NCBI GenBank assembly: GCA_903907885.1
Contig: CAIVPY010000424.1
Span: 1 to 8,614 of the forward strand
Length of the DNA: 8,614 nucleotides
Source: an uncultured Bacteroidota bacterium
GTDB lineage: Bacteria; Bacteroidota; Bacteroidia; UKL13-3
Reading direction: 5' to 3'
Shown: positions 5,860-8,614 of the stretch, piece by piece
Numbering within the stretch: the first letter of the stretch is position 1
Layout: the number at the start of each line of letters is the position of its first letter
Position numbers and translations under genes: made by a program
Notes under the pieces: generated by a model
The model's input: the letters and a program-made list of their open reading frames with translations, nothing else
What the model was told of the DNA's origin: nothing
Database searches by the model: none

Positions 5860-5867
5860 TAACATTG
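5860..5867 (+). promoter_or_regulatory. Weak -7-like element before adenine deaminase
   Basis: TAACATTG differs from TAnnTTTG at one base and ends 22 nt before the ATG at 5890. No -33 element is visible, since the expected position falls in the ndk terminator. A promoter is needed here because of that terminator, but this site is only a candidate. Confidence 0.3.
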
Positions 5868-5889
5868 TTCAACAAATGAAGTCATACAT

Positions 5890-7479
5890 ATGCAAATCAA
5901 AGCCAATCTGATTGATATTGTAAACCGCAATATTTACCCTGCACAAATAGTGGTAGAAGAAGGTCGTATCAAAAGCATTACTACCATTGATGAAAAATTA
6001 GATTCATACATACTTCCAGGTTTTATTGATGCCCATGTGCATATTGAAAGCAGTTTACTTGTACCTAGCGAATTTGCACGAATGGCTGTTTTGCATGGTA
6101 CTGTGGGCACCATTAGCGACCCGCACGAAATTGCCAATGTGTTAGGCATGGAGGGTGTTGAATACATGATAAACAATGCCAAACAAGTACCCTTTCATTT
6201 CAATTTTGGTGCACCTAGCTGCGTGCCTGCTACGGTTTTTGAAACCGCAGGTGCTAGTGTAAGTGTGGCTGAAGTGGAGCAATTGCTTGCCTCTCCTGAT
6301 ATATTGTATCTATCTGAAATGATGAATTTTCCTGGGGTATTGCATGAAGACCCTGAGGTGATGGCCAAGATTGCTGCAGCAAAAAAATACAATAAACCCG
6401 TTGATGGACATGCCCCGGGTCTTGGTGGCGACATAGCAAAAAAATACATAGCAGCAGGAATAAGTACCGACCACGAGTGTTTTACATACGAAGAGGCATT
6501 ATTCAAAATACAACAAGGCATGAAGGTCCTTATCAGAGAAGGGAGTGCTGCCAAAAACTTTGAAGCGCTAATTCCCCTGATGGACGAACACTACCAAATG
6601 CTAATGTTTTGTAGTGACGACAAGCATGCAGATGCCTTAGAAATTGGCCATATCAACCAATTGGTGGCAAGGGCTTTGCAAAAAGGGAACGATTTGTTTA
6701 AGGTGCTGCAAGTGGCATGCCTCAACCCCATTGAGCATTATAAAATGGCTGTTGGCAAATTGAAGGTTGGCGATTGGGCTGATTTTATCATCACCCACGA
6801 CCTTCAAAACTTTATAATAGAGCAAACATACATAAAAGGAGAATTGGTGGCCGACAAAGGCCAATCAAAGATCAAACGGATACAAGTGGATTGTGTTAAC
6901 CATTTTGACTGTGCCCCCAAAACTATTGCTGATTTTGCCTATCCGATAAAAGAACAAGAACATGTGATTGAGTGCCTTGATGGGCAACTTATAACTAATA
7001 AATTACTACTCGACAAAAAAGAGATATTGCCCAAAAACGACATCCTAAAAATGGTGGTTATAAACCGCTACAAAGCCGCTCCTGTGGCTATTAGTTTTGT
7101 AAAAAACTTTGGTTTTAAAGATGGTGCCATTGCTAGCTCGGTAGCGCATGATAGCCATAATATTATAGCTGTGGGTGTGGATGATGAATCCATTTGCAAA
7201 GCGGTGAATTTACTGATTTTAAACACAGGGGGCCTAAGTGCCGTAAACAAGCAAACACAAAAAGTGCTTCCATTGCCTGTGGCGGGCCTAATGAGCGATA
7301 AGGATGCATGGCAAGTATCAATGGATTATACCGAGCTAGATACCTTTGCTAAACAAGTCTTGGGTTCTGGCTTGCATGCACCTTTTATGAGCCTTTCGTT
7401 TATGGCTTTGCTGGTAATACCCCACCTAAAGCTAAGCGACAAAGGCTTGTTTGATGGAGATAGTTTTCAGTTTGTGTAA
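5890..7479 (+). CDS. ade: Adenine deaminase
   Basis: Hydrolyses adenine to hypoxanthine and ammonia for purine salvage in the cytoplasm (amidohydrolase superfamily, EC 3.5.4.2). The metal-binding motif His49-Val-His51-Ile-Glu-Ser-Ser follows Pro-Gly-Phe-Ile-Asp. Asp77-Pro-His79-Glu80, Ser142-Glu143, Asp172-Gly-His174-Ala-Pro-Gly, Asp194-His195-Glu196 and Ser242-Asp243-Asp244-Lys-His complete the two-metal active site in the usual order. The adenine-deaminase-specific C-terminal domain is present, with Val-Ala-His420-Asp-Ser-His423-Asn near its centre. At 529 residues it is shorter than the B. subtilis enzyme (about 577 from memory). The difference includes a missing N-terminal extension before the first beta strand, and all catalytic motifs remain. 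ndk lies just upstream, but a terminator separates them, so shared nucleotide metabolism is only a loose theme. The start ATG fits the first beta strand of the family. Confidence 0.95.
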   Translation: MQIKANLIDIVNRNIYPAQIVVEEGRIKSITTIDEKLDSYILPGFIDAHVHIESSLLVPSEFARMAVLHGTVGTISDPHEIANVLGMEGVEYMINNAKQVPFHFNFGAPSCVPATVFETAGASVSVAEVEQLLASPDILYLSEMMNFPGVLHEDPEVMAKIAAAKKYNKPVDGHAPGLGGDIAKKYIAAGISTDHECFTYEEALFKIQQGMKVLIREGSAAKNFEALIPLMDEHYQMLMFCSDDKHADALEIGHINQLVARALQKGNDLFKVLQVACLNPIEHYKMAVGKLKVGDWADFIITHDLQNFIIEQTYIKGELVADKGQSKIKRIQVDCVNHFDCAPKTIADFAYPIKEQEHVIECLDGQLITNKLLLDKKEILPKNDILKMVVINRYKAAPVAISFVKNFGFKDGAIASSVAHDSHNIIAVGVDDESICKAVNLLILNTGGLSAVNKQTQKVLPLPVAGLMSDKDAWQVSMDYTELDTFAKQVLGSGLHAPFMSLSFMALLVIPHLKLSDKGLFDGDSFQFV

Positions 7480-7498
7480 GAGACAATTTAATATCCCA

Positions 7499-7526
7499 TT
7501 TGTTTGATGAGTTTTGTGTAGATTTG
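7499..7526 (+). promoter_or_regulatory. Candidate promoter for the mrr gene
   Basis: TAGATTTG (7519-7526) is an exact TAnnTTTG match. TTTG at 7499-7502 lies 16 nt upstream, just under the usual spacing. The start codon is 47 nt further on. No terminator is visible after adenine deaminase, so readthrough into mrr is also possible. Confidence 0.4.
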
Positions 7527-7555
7527 TTAAAGGTAATTAGCAATTAAAATATTAT

Positions 7556-7563
7556 AAAAAGGA
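7556..7563 (+). promoter_or_regulatory. Shine-Dalgarno-like site of mrr
   Basis: AAAAAGGA lies 10 nt before the ATG at 7574. It is the clearest Shine-Dalgarno-like sequence in the window, where other genes have only A-rich leaders, and it supports this start. Confidence 0.45.
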
Positions 7564-7573
7564 TCACAATTAA

Positions 7574-8449
7574 ATGGAAATACCAAAATTTGATGAAACT
7601 TTCATCCCAATTCTAGAAATTCTTAAAACCGGAAAAGTTTATAAGACAAGAGAACTAATTGAAATTGTAAAAACACAGTTCTATTCAGGGCTTTCAGACG
7701 ATCAACTTAAGCAGCTGACAAAATCAGGTGATTTGCTTATTGATAATAGAATTGCGTGGGGGAAGTCTTACTTAAAGAAAGGTGGTTATGTTTTTTTTCC
7801 TGAACGTGGTTATGTTCAAATTACGGAAAAGGGAAAAAATCATTCTTCTGAATTATCAGTTAGAGATTTAGAAAATGAGAGTACATTGTTTGATTTTTAT
7901 AGACAAGATAAACAGAACAATACTGTTGTTAACAAAGTTGAAATTTCTACTCCTCAAGATTTAATTGATGAGGGCTTTAACCGAATTGAAAATGATGTTA
8001 AAAGTGAATTGCTTCAAAAATTAAAAAATATTGATCCTTATTTCTTTGAAAAAGTTGTACTTCGACTACTCAAAAAAATGGGGTACGGGGAGTTTATTGA
8101 AACTGCAAAATCTGGAGATGGAGGAATTGACGGTATAATTAATGAAGACAAGTTAGGCTTAGATAAAATATACATTCAGGCTAAAAGATTCAATGAAGGT
8201 AAAGTAAGAGAAAAAGACATTAGAAATTTTATTGGTGCGATGAGTGGTGACACAAATAAGGGTGTATTTGTAACTACGTCAGAGTTTGATGAAAAGGCTA
8301 TAGAGAAAGCTCGTTCCGCACACCATAAAATAATTTGCATTGACGGAAAGAAATTAGTTTCATTAATGCATGAATTTAATGTGGGTATTCAGATTAAGAC
8401 AACTTATGAAATAAAACAAGTTGACGAGGACTTTTTTGATGAACAATAG
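7574..8449 (+). CDS. mrr: Mrr-type restriction endonuclease (type IV-like)
   Basis: A 291-residue protein with the two-part layout of E. coli Mrr (304 residues). Residues 1 to about 90 form the N-terminal winged-helix Mrr_N domain, with a typical Trp-Gly-Lys-Ser-Tyr-Leu-Lys-Lys-x-Gly segment at 62-71. Residues about 150-270 form the Mrr catalytic domain of the PD-(D/E)xK nuclease fold. Key residues are Glu159 in Phe-Phe-Glu-Lys-Val-Val, Gly169-Tyr... opening the second strand, Asp186 in Gly-Asp-Gly-Gly-Ile-Asp-Gly, and Gln202-Ala-Lys204 (the QxK form). Val-Phe-Val-Thr-Thr-Ser lies at 231-236. Such enzymes cut foreign, usually methylated, DNA in the cytoplasm. No methyltransferase is adjacent, which agrees with a solitary type IV enzyme. 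All catalytic residues are intact. Gene order (a defence gene after housekeeping genes, near the window edge) suggests an accessory insertion, but no mobile element or attachment site is seen. Confidence 0.92.
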   Translation: MEIPKFDETFIPILEILKTGKVYKTRELIEIVKTQFYSGLSDDQLKQLTKSGDLLIDNRIAWGKSYLKKGGYVFFPERGYVQITEKGKNHSSELSVRDLENESTLFDFYRQDKQNNTVVNKVEISTPQDLIDEGFNRIENDVKSELLQKLKNIDPYFFEKVVLRLLKKMGYGEFIETAKSGDGGIDGIINEDKLGLDKIYIQAKRFNEGKVREKDIRNFIGAMSGDTNKGVFVTTSEFDEKAIEKARSAHHKIICIDGKKLVSLMHEFNVGIQIKTTYEIKQVDEDFFDEQ

Positions 8450-8614
8450 GGGAATTTCGCATAACTAAATGTCCACACAAATCCTTAAATTTTAGAAGTC
8501 CAAGGTTGGTGTCCGCACCATAACTGTTCGGAAGATTATGAAGAGTTATTTTTGAAAAGAAACTCTACTTTTTCAAGATTTCCTCCACTTAAAATTATAA
8601 TAGTTTTAATAATG

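Noticed and set aside
6195..6554. 119-codon minus-strand frame inside adenine deaminase
   Set aside because: Antisense to a well-conserved catalytic region, Cys/Ser/Ala-rich without a family match; a by-product of the codon use of the real gene.
8505..8524. Hairpin TGGTG-TCCG-CACCA after mrr
   Set aside because: Only 5 bp without a T-run on either strand and without any repeated copy in the window. Not enough to call a terminator, attachment site or repeat.
8542..8573. Inverted repeat AGAGTT/AACTCT followed by a T-run, as a possible mrr terminator
   Set aside because: The stem is only 6 bp, the loop is long and AT-rich, and it lies more than 90 nt after the stop codon. It is much weaker than the other terminators in the window.
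8536..8613. A 25-codon stop-free minus-strand frame entering from the right window edge
   Set aside because: It is short enough to be chance in AT-rich DNA and shows no recognisable motif. It could be the C-terminal end of a gene beyond the window, but that cannot be supported here.
1..8614. CRISPR array, tRNA, rRNA, insertion sequence or phage attachment site
   Set aside because: No regularly spaced repeats, no tRNA cloverleaf landmarks, no transposase-like protein and no matching terminal repeats were seen on either strand.

Overview
The window is an AT-rich chromosomal segment that looks like Bacteroidota. Three things point there. The protein families are typical of that phylum. Ribosome-binding sites are weak and A-rich in place of clear Shine-Dalgarno sequences. 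The promoter signature TTTG-N19/20-TAnnTTTG occurs at well-placed positions, and the identical -7 octamer TACTTTTG is found before the aldehyde dehydrogenase, the SRP RNA gene and ndk. Genus cannot be told from this sequence.

Layout: (1) 1-489 is the C-terminal two thirds of the succinate dehydrogenase/fumarate reductase iron-sulfur subunit, cut by the window edge and closed by a strong hairpin terminator (503-543). (2) 648-1031 is a small lipoprotein-type class I cytochrome c with its own terminator (1045-1081). (3) 1142-2512 is an aldehyde dehydrogenase of the succinate-semialdehyde (Sad/YneI) type, probably starting at TTG. (4) 2513-3128 carries no convincing protein gene, but its minus strand holds a small signal recognition particle RNA (about 2868-2960) with a well-formed promoter and a U-run terminator. 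(5) 3129-5305 is a two-gene unit of extended short-chain dehydrogenase/reductase (NAD-dependent nucleotide-sugar epimerase/dehydratase-like) proteins. (6) 5385-5801 is ndk with a good promoter and terminator. (7) 5890-7479 is adenine deaminase. (8) 7574-8449 is an Mrr-type restriction endonuclease, the one clearly accessory or defence-like gene. (9) 8450-8614 is a short tail with no supported gene.

Most of the window is housekeeping: respiration (SdhB, cytochrome c), semialdehyde oxidation, nucleotide metabolism (Ndk, Ade) and protein targeting (SRP RNA). Strong terminators after sdhB, the cytochrome gene and ndk show that these are mostly separate transcription units; only the SDR pair looks like an operon. 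I do not see a clear new multi-gene system. The points most worth following are the SRP RNA with a non-GNRA apical loop, the isolated SDR pair whose second member has Phe at the catalytic Tyr position, the non-ATG start of the aldehyde dehydrogenase, and an orphan promoter-like site in the 2.5-2.9 kb gap.
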